A stretch of 5,528 nucleotides of DNA from CAMCVE01 sp039920645 (GCA_039920645.1 JBDSDI010000137.1:1-5528), one strand, 5' to 3'; shown: positions 1 through 5,528, numbered from the stretch's first letter. Notes: a model not told the origin generated them from the sequence alone. Numbers and translations: made by a program.

Positions 1-330
1 ATCCCCTTCTTGAAGCGCAACGGCGGAGGTCGCATCGTCAATGTTTCGAGCGGCATGGGTCAGCTGAGCGAAATGGGGCCGGGCACGCCTGCGTATCGCA
101 TCTCCAAGACCGCTCTCAACTCGCTCACCGCGATTCTCGGAGCCGAACTCAAAAAAGACGGAATCCTCGTAAACTCGGTCTGTCCGGGTTGGGTGAAGAC
201 GGATATGGGCGGCGCGGGCGCGAGCCGCGAACTGTCGGAAGGCGTCGCGAGCATTCTCTGGGCAGCGGAGATTCCCGACAGCGGACCGACCGGCGGCTAC
301 TTCCGGGACGGAAAGCCTCTGGAGTGGTAA
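1..330 (+). CDS. Short-chain dehydrogenase/reductase, C-terminal part (5' end outside window)
   Basis: This is the last 109 residues of a classical NAD(P)H-dependent short-chain dehydrogenase; the reading frame is open to the left edge, so the N-terminal Rossmann half (TGxxxGIG) is missing. In fragment numbering, NVSS (14-17) supplies the catalytic Ser and YRISK (32-36) supplies the catalytic Tyr and Lys. The following CPGWVKTDMGG segment is the usual post-catalytic PG motif. The ending GPTGGYFRDGKPLEW resembles the carbonyl-reductase-like (CBR1-type) SDR subgroup, which reduces carbonyls in the cytosol; the substrate cannot be told from sequence. A TTG at 10 could be read as a start, but it is internal, since the required cofactor domain lies upstream. 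The stop is 25 nt before the BolA gene, so it is probably the first visible gene of a plus-strand operon. Family assignment is firm; specific function is unknown. Confidence 0.9.
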   Translation: MPFLKRNGGGRIVNVSSGMGQLSEMGPGTPAYRISKTALNSLTAILGAELKKDGILVNSVCPGWVKTDMGGAGASRELSEGVASILWAAEIPDSGPTGGYFRDGKPLEW

Positions 331-343
331 GAGCCCGGGTGCT

Positions 344-348
344 AAGGA
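344..348 (+). promoter_or_regulatory. Shine-Dalgarno site of the BolA gene
   Basis: AAGGA lies 7 nt upstream of the ATG at 356, in the 25-nt gap after the SDR stop. It supports the chosen BolA start and independent translation initiation there. No promoter-like hexamers are evident in this short gap. Confidence 0.6.
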
Positions 349-355
349 ACTGAGT

Positions 356-616
356 ATGGGAGATCCCAACTTTCAGCCAGGCCGCATTGACGCCGATAAG
401 GTTCGCGAGAAAATTCTCTCGGGCTTTCCGGCGGAAACCGAAGTTCTCGTGCAAGATACTCATGGCAACGGCTATCAGTTTCAGGTTTGGGTTTCGTCCG
501 TGGCCTTTAAGGGCCTTTCCCGTATCCAGCAGCACCAGAAAGTTTACGAGCTTTTGAAAAGCGAGTTCCAAGACGCACTTCATGCCTTAACATTGAAGAC
601 TGAAATCCGAGGTTAA
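356..616 (+). CDS. BolA-family protein
   Basis: This 86-residue protein has the size and single-domain layout of BolA/IbaG-like proteins. The conserved C-terminal half is visible as VWVSSVAFKGLSRIQQHQKVYELL in two parts: the VVVSxxFxG-type strand and turn around residues 44-53, and the helix SRIQQHQKVYELL (55-67). His60 matches the invariant histidine that in the family helps hold a [2Fe-2S] cluster shared with a CGFS glutaredoxin; His36, in the preceding loop, may be the second ligand. The SRxQQHQxVY form is closer to alphaproteobacterial-type BolA-like proteins than to E. coli BolA. The known family role is Fe-S cluster trafficking and iron-linked regulation in the cytosol, through complexes with monothiol glutaredoxins. 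The neighbour 5 nt downstream is exactly such a glutaredoxin, which strongly supports the call. Which BolA subfamily it belongs to (bolA or ibaG) is not settled, so no symbol is given. Confidence 0.92.
   Translation: MGDPNFQPGRIDADKVREKILSGFPAETEVLVQDTHGNGYQFQVWVSSVAFKGLSRIQQHQKVYELLKSEFQDALHALTLKTEIRG
609..612 (+). promoter_or_regulatory. Shine-Dalgarno site of the glutaredoxin gene
   Basis: GAGG lies 9 nt before the ATG at 622 and is embedded in the last codons of the BolA gene. It supports start choice and suggests coupled translation of the two partner proteins. Confidence 0.5.
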
Positions 617-621
617 TTGAT

Positions 622-960
622 ATGACAAACGAAGACGCCGTTCACAAATTCATCAAAGACGAAATCACTTCCAACGACATCGTCGTGTTCATGAAGGGCA
701 CGCCTGATTTTCCGATGTGCGGCTTCTCCGGACGCGTCGTACAGATCCTTAATCACTTCCGCCGTCCCTTCAAAGGCATCAACATTCTCGAAGACGAGAG
801 TTTGCGCCAGGGTGTGAAGACGTTCTCGAACTGGCCTACGGTTCCTCAGATCTACGTCAAAGGCGACTTCGTCGGCGGCTGTGACATCGCGATGGAAATG
901 GCACAGTCCGGGGAGCTCGAACAGCTTTTCAACGAAAAACTGGGACCTGCGAAGACGTGA
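622..960 (+). CDS. grxD: Monothiol CGFS glutaredoxin (Grx4/GrxD type)
   Basis: This 112-residue single-domain protein matches the usual length of bacterial monothiol glutaredoxins. It shows FMKGTP (23-28) with the conserved Lys25, the active-site CGFS (33-36), WPTVPQIYV (71-79) with the glutathione-binding TVP, and GGCD (85-88). These are the residues that bind glutathione and, in dimers or with BolA, a bridging [2Fe-2S] cluster. The family acts in the cytosol as an Fe-S cluster carrier rather than a general disulfide reductase, because the second active-site cysteine is absent. The gene starts 5 nt after the BolA stop, and its TGA overlaps the GTG of the following methyltransferase by 4 nt (957-960). 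The adjacency to BolA fits the well-documented Grx4-BolA partnership. The symbol follows E. coli; confidence in the family is very high. Confidence 0.96.
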   Translation: MTNEDAVHKFIKDEITSNDIVVFMKGTPDFPMCGFSGRVVQILNHFRRPFKGINILEDESLRQGVKTFSNWPTVPQIYVKGDFVGGCDIAMEMAQSGELEQLFNEKLGPAKT

Positions 961-2012
961 GCAAAACGCGCGAACACGTCTTGGAGTGGGCCTACACCCT
1001 CTCGCAAGGGGTGAGGTCGACGCATTACCTGACGCAATACGTGGCCGGCACGATTTTTCTCGGGCGCCGTCCCAGTCCTGAACAGGCCAAGGAGCTCACC
1101 CCTCAGTCGGAGATTCTCAAAGCTCTCTGGGATCTCTTGCGGGCAGACGCACGCAGCATCCGCGATAAAGCCTACCGCGCTCCGGAAAAATGGATCGAGT
1201 CTCCCTCGGATTTCGCCTCTATGAGTTTCAAGGCCGTCGTTGATCTTTTCAAGGTTAAGCGACGCGAGAAGGCGGGGAAGGTCGTCGATCTTCCCGAGCG
1301 GACGGGCTTGCCGGAGTTGCCCCGCTATTATCTGCAGAACTTTCATTTCCAAACCGACGGATGGCTCAGCGACGATTCGGCCGCGATCTACGACCATCAG
1401 GTCGAGGTCATCTTCGCGGGGGCAGCGGGGGCCATGCGCCGCCAGTCCTTGCCTTTGCTGAACGACTATCTGCGCGAGAACAATCTTCTGGGCAAGACCG
1501 CCGAACTTCAGGTTCTCGATCTTGCGGCGGGGACCGGAACTTTTTCTGTCGAGTTGAAGCGCAATTTTCCGGATCTGCATCTGACCGTAAGCGATTTGAG
1601 TCCGTTCTATCTGAGGAAGGCTCGCGAAAAACTCGCTCGCTTTGCGCGCTCGGATTTCGTCGAGGCTAATGCCGAAACGCTGCCGTTCAAGGACGCGCAT
1701 TTCGACGTCGTCGTTTGCGTATATCTCTTCCACGAACTCCCTCGGCGCGTGCGAGAAATCGTCATGAAAGAGATTCACCGCGTCCTCAAGCCCGGCGGGC
1801 TTTTCATTTTCGTAGACTCTATTCAGTTGGGCGATCGTCCAAGTTTCGATCCATCACTGAAATATTTCCCCCTTCACTTCCACGAACCTTATTATCTCGA
1901 TTACATTTCCAGGCCGCTCTTAGATTTTATTTCACCCGAGCAATGGCAAGAACGTGAGACGAAGCTCGCATTCCTATCTAAGATCGCCGCCTTCGAGAAA
2001 AAAGAAACTTAA
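957..2012 (+). CDS. Class I SAM-dependent methyltransferase with N-terminal extension
   Basis: This is a 351-residue protein. The C-terminal half is a methyltransferase-11/25-type Rossmann domain: motif I VLDLAAGTGT (186-195) for SAM binding, acidic Asp213 in VSDLSP at the end of strand 2, FDVVVCVYLFHELP (249-262), and VLKPGG (276-281). The first ~180 residues are not a Rossmann fold. They carry a conserved-looking block with YYLQNFHFQTDGWLS (124-138) and IYDHQVEVIF (144-153), similar, as far as I recall, to N-terminal regions of uncharacterised plant and cyanobacterial methyltransferases. The substrate is unknown; no membrane segment or signal peptide is evident. The GTG start overlaps the glutaredoxin TGA (GTGA, 957-960), pointing to translational coupling; only a distant GGGA (942-945) resembles a Shine-Dalgarno site. 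The stop overlaps that of the convergent glycosyltransferase. The MT call is firm; the role is open. Confidence 0.88.
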   Translation: MSKTREHVLEWAYTLSQGVRSTHYLTQYVAGTIFLGRRPSPEQAKELTPQSEILKALWDLLRADARSIRDKAYRAPEKWIESPSDFASMSFKAVVDLFKVKRREKAGKVVDLPERTGLPELPRYYLQNFHFQTDGWLSDDSAAIYDHQVEVIFAGAAGAMRRQSLPLLNDYLRENNLLGKTAELQVLDLAAGTGTFSVELKRNFPDLHLTVSDLSPFYLRKAREKLARFARSDFVEANAETLPFKDAHFDVVVCVYLFHELPRRVREIVMKEIHRVLKPGGLFIFVDSIQLGDRPSFDPSLKYFPLHFHEPYYLDYISRPLLDFISPEQWQERETKLAFLSKIAAFEKKET

Positions 2013-3034
2013 AGCTGCTTTTTTGCGGCTTCGTAAGTATCGCGGGCGACTTGAGCCCAGCTGCGAAGTTTTTCCCGATTGAGACGCGCGGATTCAGAGC
2101 GCTGCGCGGGATTCAGGGCCGGAACCCGCTCGATGAGTCTCGCCCAGTCGCGGGGGTTGTCGGATTTTTTTACGATGTAAAAATTGGTGAGGCCGCGCTT
2201 GGAGAGGGCCCTATGGGCCGGGATATTCGAAACGACAGCCGGGCAGCCTTGGGCGAGGGCTTCCAGCAAAACGAGAGGAAGTCCTTCGACGGCTGACGGA
2301 ACGATCAGGGAGCGGGCGCTCATGTAGAGGCGGGTGAGTTGCCGTGGACTTAAGGGACCGACGGGCATGAGGCGTAGACTGGCCTCGATATCCTGGCCCG
2401 GTACGGCCGCGACTTTCAGCTGCCGATCGTAAGTCAGGATCTTAGGGATTCTGGAGAAGCCTTTCATCGGATCGAGATTACGACCGACGAAAAGAGAAAA
2501 GGGCGAGAATTGTTCGATGTCAGAAAGGATTTTTTCGAAGGGTTTCGAGTTGCGCGATTCATGTACGATCGGACTCGCGTCAGCGCTATCCCAGCCGTTC
2601 TCGATAACAACGACGTTCTTACGCAGCAGGCGAAGCAGAAATACGAGTTGCAAATTGCCCCGTACCGCAAGGACGAGATCGGCGACGAGGCAGCCCCGCA
2701 ATTCGCGAAACAACGCCTTCCAGCGTCCGATACGATGCCACTGGCCGAGTGCTCGCATGACTTCCAGGGACTCGCCGTGAAGCGTGTGAATGCGGAAAAT
2801 CCTTTTGGCCTCTTTCCGCTGGCGATAGCAATTGCGCAGAAATTTTTTGGGCAGCGCGGATCCGTGCGTTTGGATGACATCGAAGCCCGCATCGTAAAGT
2901 GTGTCGGGCTTGTTCGAGGTTTCAAAGTCCACGCCGAAATCTTTTTTGAGATGATGACCGACGCAGAGGGCGTGAATCTCCGCACCACCAATTTCCTTTT
3001 GTACGTCGACAAGCGACCAGCTGAGCCACCGCAT
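2009..3034 (-). CDS. GT-B glycosyltransferase, family GT4-like (group 1)
   Basis: This 341-residue protein carries hallmarks of retaining GT-B transferases. The N-terminal GGAE (16-19) is in the acceptor domain, THGS lies at 56-59, and VGRNLDPMKG (183-192) supplies the Arg185/Lys191 donor-phosphate contacts. The C-terminal PSAVEGLPLVLLEALAQG segment (246-263) supplies the EX7E pair Glu250 and Glu258. GT4 enzymes transfer a sugar from a nucleotide donor, usually on the cytosolic side of the inner membrane, onto LPS core, capsule or other glycans. The donor and acceptor cannot be read from the sequence. Its place as third gene after hldD suggests LPS or other envelope polysaccharide assembly. 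It starts 2 nt after the upstream dehydrogenase stop with no clear Shine-Dalgarno site, implying coupled initiation. Its TAA overlaps the convergent methyltransferase TAA. It does not look like the usual GT9 heptosyltransferases that accompany hldD. Confidence 0.88.
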   Translation of the reverse strand: MRWLSWSLVDVQKEIGGAEIHALCVGHHLKKDFGVDFETSNKPDTLYDAGFDVIQTHGSALPKKFLRNCYRQRKEAKRIFRIHTLHGESLEVMRALGQWHRIGRWKALFRELRGCLVADLVLAVRGNLQLVFLLRLLRKNVVVIENGWDSADASPIVHESRNSKPFEKILSDIEQFSPFSLFVGRNLDPMKGFSRIPKILTYDRQLKVAAVPGQDIEASLRLMPVGPLSPRQLTRLYMSARSLIVPSAVEGLPLVLLEALAQGCPAVVSNIPAHRALSKRGLTNFYIVKKSDNPRDWARLIERVPALNPAQRSESARLNREKLRSWAQVARDTYEAAKKQL

Positions 3035-3036
3035 GT

Positions 3037-3792
3037 TTACTTAAGGGGGTCCAACGTCGTTGCGGCGGCCTGGTCCGTCGGAAGGATCACGAGTTCCTGG
3101 ATGTTGATGTGCTCAGGTTGTTCCGCAATCCAGGCGATTGCACTAGCGACGTCAGACGACGTCATCACGCGATAGCCTTCGTAAACTTTTTTGGCTTTTT
3201 CGATATCGCCGCCGAAACGCACTTCGGAAAATTCCGTTTCGGCGACGCGTCCCGGTGCAATGGTCGAAACTCGGATTCCCGTACCGCCGAGGTCCAGACG
3301 CAAACAGTCCGTGATCATATGGACCGCCGCCTTGGATGCGCAGTAAACGGTTCCGCCTTTGTAAGCGTTCGTGGCCGCCACGCTCCCGAGATTGATAATG
3401 TGCCCCCGCTTGCGGGCCTTCATGAAGGGGAGAATGCGGCGGGTGAGCGCAAGTAGTCCCGTGACATTGGTTTCGATCACGCGCAAGACATCGTCTTCGC
3501 GGCTTTCGTCTAGTGTATCGGTACCCAACGCGAGCCCCGCGTTGTTCACGAGCAAGTCGATATCTTGAAGCCATGCCGCCTGGCGCGTGCAGAAAGCCGC
3601 GACGTTTTCGGGATTCGAGACGTCGAGAGCATCCACCATTAGGGAGCCCACGACCGTCGCGGAGGTCGTGGCGATTTCTTCGAGACGTTCCTTGCGGCGC
3701 GAGACCATGAGCACCTCGTGTCCCTTGCGCGCGAGTAATATCGCAGTCGCTTTGCCGATGCCACTGGAAGCGCCGGTTACGAGCACTTTCAT
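3037..3792 (-). CDS. YdfG-like NADP-dependent short-chain dehydrogenase
   Basis: This is a complete 251-residue classical SDR. It has the cofactor motif TGASSGIG (6-13), an SRR at 31-33 after strand 2 that favours NADP(H), NNAG (83-86), Asn109, and the catalytic triad Ser137, Tyr150 and Lys154 (YCASK). The tail, with ETEFSEVRFGGD, then a TSSDVASAIAWI helix and PEHINIQELVILPTDQ, closely follows E. coli YdfG, which oxidises 3-hydroxy acids such as L-allo-threonine and serine; related enzymes reduce malonic semialdehyde. The substrate here is inferred only from similarity. The ATG at 3792 was chosen because the Rossmann motif begins right after it and it overlaps the hldD stop as ATGA. A longer frame reaching 4119 would run through the hldD coding region and adds no conserved sequence. 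Its presence between a heptose epimerase and a glycosyltransferase is unexpected, so an envelope-sugar role is possible but unproven. Confidence 0.93.
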   Translation of the reverse strand: MKVLVTGASSGIGKATAILLARKGHEVLMVSRRKERLEEIATTSATVVGSLMVDALDVSNPENVAAFCTRQAAWLQDIDLLVNNAGLALGTDTLDESREDDVLRVIETNVTGLLALTRRILPFMKARKRGHIINLGSVAATNAYKGGTVYCASKAAVHMITDCLRLDLGGTGIRVSTIAPGRVAETEFSEVRFGGDIEKAKKVYEGYRVMTSSDVASAIAWIAEQPEHINIQELVILPTDQAAATTLDPLK

Positions 3793-4814
3793 TTGAGGTG
3801 TCTCGTTTTCCATTCTGCGTAAGAAAGCTTCGCGCCTTCTTCGATCTGAATGAAAGGCGCGGTGTATCCCGCTGCGCGCAAGCGCGTGAGCTCCGCTTCG
3901 GTGAAATACTGATAGTGAGCGCGCAGTCTTTCGGGAGTGTCGATCCACTCGATCTTGCACTCGATTCCCATCGCGATTGCGGCGGCGCGGGTTAAGTCGA
4001 GGAAGCTTCGCGCGCGTCCCGTGCCGATGTTGTAGATGCCGGGCTTGAGTTTCTCCTGCGAGAAATTCATCATCACGGAGCAGACATCGTCGACATGGAC
4101 GAAGTCGCGCATCTGGCACCCGTCGGCGACGCCCTCTTTATGGGAGCGGAAAAGTTTCATAATTCCCGTGGCTGAGAATTGATTGAAGGCGTGGAGCAAT
4201 GCGGTCGCTTGCGATCCCTTATGTTCTTCGCCGGGCCCGTAGACATTGAAGAATTTGAAGCCGGCCCAGTGGGGCGGCTGCTTCGATTCCGCGAGCTGAC
4301 CCAGGACGAATTGGTCGAAGCGCTGTTTGCTCCAACCATAGGGATTCATCGGATGAAGCGTCGGAATGAGGGCGGGATCGTCGACGTAACCGTTTTCGCC
4401 GTTGCCGTAAGTGGCCGCGGAACTGGCATAGTAGAGATCGATCCCGCGGCTCATGCAGCGGGTCCACACGCGCTCGGAGTAACGCGTATTGTTTTCGGCA
4501 AGGTAAGTCTCGCGCATCTCGTCGGTACGGGAGCAGGCGCCCATATGGAAAATTTCTCGTATTGGGAGCTGGCCACGCTCGATTTCGTTCAGGAAATCGG
4601 ATGGTGTCAGGAACTTCAATCCCTTCATGGCGCGGAAAGGTTCGCAACACGAGCGCGTCGAGAAAAACTCCATGTCGTCGACGAGCAAGAGCGGGGTCGA
4701 GTTGCCGCGTTGTTCGCGCAGCTTGGTTACGAGGCGCGAGCCGATGAAACCGGCGGCTCCGGTGACGACTGTATAGCCGTCGCTCCCGTATTGATGTTTT
4801 GCCGACTCTCCCAT
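3789..4814 (-). CDS. hldD: ADP-L-glycero-D-manno-heptose 6-epimerase
   Basis: This is a 341-residue extended-SDR epimerase that converts ADP-D-glycero- to ADP-L-glycero-D-manno-heptose, the last step of heptose precursor synthesis for LPS inner core, in the cytosol. Visible features are TGAAGFIG (18-25) for NADP binding, HMGACSRTDE (90-99), ASSAATYG (130-137) with catalytic Ser132, PYGWSK (158-163) with Tyr159 and Lys163, and FFNVYGPGEEHKGS (188-201). RDFVHVDD and YNIGTGRARSF follow later. These blocks match E. coli HldD nearly in register; the main differences are about 13 extra N-terminal residues and a Gly where E. coli, from memory, has Arg in the NVYGPR stretch. The ATG at 4814 has a good Shine-Dalgarno site. 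A frame extending to 4991 is rejected because it lies antisense to the adjacent plus-strand gene. It is the first gene of a coupled three-gene operon. Confidence 0.95.
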   Translation of the reverse strand: MGESAKHQYGSDGYTVVTGAAGFIGSRLVTKLREQRGNSTPLLLVDDMEFFSTRSCCEPFRAMKGLKFLTPSDFLNEIERGQLPIREIFHMGACSRTDEMRETYLAENNTRYSERVWTRCMSRGIDLYYASSAATYGNGENGYVDDPALIPTLHPMNPYGWSKQRFDQFVLGQLAESKQPPHWAGFKFFNVYGPGEEHKGSQATALLHAFNQFSATGIMKLFRSHKEGVADGCQMRDFVHVDDVCSVMMNFSQEKLKPGIYNIGTGRARSFLDLTRAAAIAMGIECKIEWIDTPERLRAHYQYFTEAELTRLRAAGYTAPFIQIEEGAKLSYAEWKTRHLK

Positions 4815-4819
4815 AGAAC
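4791..4819 (+). promoter_or_regulatory. Candidate promoter for a leaderless transcript of the heme-monooxygenase/methyltransferase gene
   Basis: TTGATG (4791-4796) is followed after exactly 17 nt by TAGAAC (4814-4819, four of six matches to TATAAT). Initiation 8 nt beyond the -10 hexamer would fall on A4827, the first base of the ATG. That would explain why the gene has no Shine-Dalgarno site. The element sits inside the first codons of hldD and overlaps its start codon. This is a weak match and an inference. Confidence 0.25.
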
Positions 4820-4826
4820 TCACCCC
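4819..4826 (-). promoter_or_regulatory. Shine-Dalgarno site of hldD
   Basis: On the minus strand GGGGTGAG sits 4 nt before the ATG at 4814, and it includes GGTGA, which pairs well with the 16S rRNA tail. It decides the hldD start against the longer frame. It abuts the ATG of the divergent gene (4827-4829), so one sequence serves both starts. Confidence 0.6.
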
Positions 4827-5528
4827 ATGTTCATCGCAATGAATCGCTTCCGAGTCAAAGCTGCGCAGGCCGACGCCTTCGAAAATGTCTGGCGCGATCG
4901 CGAGTCTCATCTGGGCAAAATGCCCGGCTTCATGCGCTTTCATCTGCTCAAATCGCCGATCGACGACAGCGCCGTCGAATTCGTCTCGCACTCGACATGG
5001 CTAGACGAAGCGTCCTTCAAGAGTTGGTTGAACTCGGACTTCTCCAAAAAGGCTCACGCGGGTTCTCCCGTGATGGACATGCTGCTCGGTCGGCCCGAGT
5101 TTCGCGGATACGAGATGCTTATGGATCAGGCGACGGGAGAGCGAACCGATTTTCGCTCGGCCCACATGGACCTGCTCGTCGAAAAGACTTTTGCCAGCGA
5201 AACCCCGGACCAGACCGCGATTCGTGAATGGGGGGAGTCGAACGGCCTCCCTCCGATTCGCATCGGAGCCTTCGAAGGTCGAATCTTGGAATGTTTGCTG
5301 AGAAGCGCGGGAGCCCGCCGCGGTCTCGAAATCGGAACCCTCGGCGGCTACAGTGCCTCATGGTTGTTGCGAGCGCTACCGGACGATGGTCATCTGACGA
5401 GCCTGGAGCTCGATCCCCGCCGCGCCACCCGTGCTCAGGAAAAATTCAACGCGTTGGGCTTAGGTCACAAGATCAGCGTGGTTGCGGGTGATGCCAAAGA
5501 CCTTTTCACCAAAGAACTAAAAGATATT
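4827..5528 (+). CDS. Fusion: IsdG/HmoA-like heme monooxygenase (ABM) domain + O-methyltransferase domain, 3' end outside window
   Basis: The frame is open for 234 codons to the right edge. Residues 1-98 form an ABM-fold domain beginning MFIAMNRFRVK, typical of HmoA/IsdG-like heme-degrading monooxygenases. Asn6, Trp67 (SWLNSD) and His77 (KAHAG) fall at almost the same positions as the IsdG catalytic triad Asn7/Trp67/His77. Residues from about 110 onward look like a catechol/caffeoyl-CoA-type O-methyltransferase: helix PIRIGAFEGRILECLLRSAGA (143-163), SAM motif I LEIGTLGGYS (167-176), acidic Glu194 in SLELD, and GDAKD (221-225). The expected later metal-binding Asp motif lies beyond the window. 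ATG 4827 is preferred over the in-frame ATG 4794 because the family consensus begins at MFIAMNRF; no Shine-Dalgarno site precedes it. It is divergent from hldD with 12 nt between start codons. The domain calls are good; the combined function is unknown. Confidence 0.88.
   Translation, partial: MFIAMNRFRVKAAQADAFENVWRDRESHLGKMPGFMRFHLLKSPIDDSAVEFVSHSTWLDEASFKSWLNSDFSKKAHAGSPVMDMLLGRPEFRGYEMLMDQATGERTDFRSAHMDLLVEKTFASETPDQTAIREWGESNGLPPIRIGAFEGRILECLLRSAGARRGLEIGTLGGYSASWLLRALPDDGHLTSLELDPRRATRAQEKFNALGLGHKISVVAGDAKDLFTKELKDI
4830..4858 (-). promoter_or_regulatory. Candidate sigma-70-like promoter for hldD
   Basis: Read on the minus strand, TTGACT (4858-4853, five of six matches to TTGACA) is followed after 17 nt by GATGAA (4835-4830, three of six matches to TATAAT). 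A start near 4823 would give a leader of only about 9 nt and would cut into the Shine-Dalgarno site, which argues for caution. The element lies wholly inside the first codons of the divergent gene. Inference from hexamer match and spacing only; the sigma factor consensus of this host is unknown. Confidence 0.25.

Noticed and set aside
852..1778. A 308-codon open frame on the minus strand opposite the glutaredoxin and methyltransferase genes.
   Set aside because: It is fully antisense to two well-supported genes, has no recognisable motif, and its residue make-up (rich in Arg, Leu and Ala) is that of a mirrored coding frame.
2012..2031. A hairpin (AAGCTGC, six-T loop, GCGGCTT) at the convergent junction as a possible terminator.
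   Set aside because: On the plus strand it pairs with one G-U but lacks a following U-tract. On the minus strand it is followed by T-rich sequence but has an A-C mismatch in a 7-bp stem. It is too weak to call.
2510..3175. A 221-codon plus-strand open frame opposite the glycosyltransferase.
   Set aside because: It overlaps two strongly supported minus-strand genes, shows no family motif and has no clear ribosome site.
3793..4119. An N-terminal extension of the YdfG-like dehydrogenase frame.
   Set aside because: The extension overlaps hldD coding sequence, is Arg-rich without motifs, and the true SDR start is marked by MKVLVTG at the ATGA overlap.
4794..4826. An upstream in-frame ATG (4794) as start of the fusion protein.
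   Set aside because: It adds 11 residues absent from the family consensus start MFIAMNRF and also lacks a Shine-Dalgarno site.
4815..4991. A 59-residue N-terminal extension of the HldD frame.
   Set aside because: It is antisense to the conserved start of the heme-monooxygenase domain, and the ATG at 4814 has a good Shine-Dalgarno site close to the Rossmann motif.

Overview
The window looks like ordinary chromosomal sequence from a Gram-negative bacterium. The evidence is an ADP-heptose epimerase gene (LPS inner-core sugar) and a proteobacterial-style BolA plus monothiol glutaredoxin pair. By eye the base composition is moderately GC-rich. Coding density is very high, with several 4-nt gene overlaps. 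I cannot name the genus. A proteobacterial or Bdellovibrionota-like host would fit, but that is a low-confidence inference. No RNA gene, CRISPR array, insertion sequence or repeat array was seen, and no gene-free stretch is longer than about 25 nt.

Layout. (1) Positions 1-2012, plus strand: a probable four-gene operon. It holds the C-terminal end of a short-chain dehydrogenase, a BolA-family protein, a CGFS monothiol glutaredoxin, and a class I SAM methyltransferase with a roughly 180-residue N-terminal region, whose GTG start overlaps the glutaredoxin stop. (2) Positions 2009-4814, minus strand: a tightly coupled three-gene operon, read from right to left. It holds hldD (ADP-L-glycero-D-manno-heptose 6-epimerase), a YdfG-like short-chain dehydrogenase overlapping it by ATGA, and a GT4-type glycosyltransferase starting 2 nt after the dehydrogenase stop. 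The glycosyltransferase and the methyltransferase converge, with their TAA codons overlapping on a shared TTAA. (3) Positions 4827-5528, plus strand, running off the edge: a two-domain protein with an IsdG/HmoA-like heme-monooxygenase (ABM-fold) domain fused to a catechol-type O-methyltransferase domain.

How the genes fit together. BolA and CGFS glutaredoxin are known partners that bind a bridging [2Fe-2S] cluster and act in Fe-S trafficking and iron homeostasis. The minus-strand set points to cell-envelope polysaccharide assembly: a heptose precursor and a sugar transferase, with an oxidoreductase of unclear role between them. The most unusual object is the heme-monooxygenase/O-methyltransferase fusion. 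Its first domain keeps Asn, Trp and His at the spacing of the IsdG catalytic triad, and its start codon lies only 12 nt from the divergent hldD start codon. That leaves almost no room for conventional, separate control regions.
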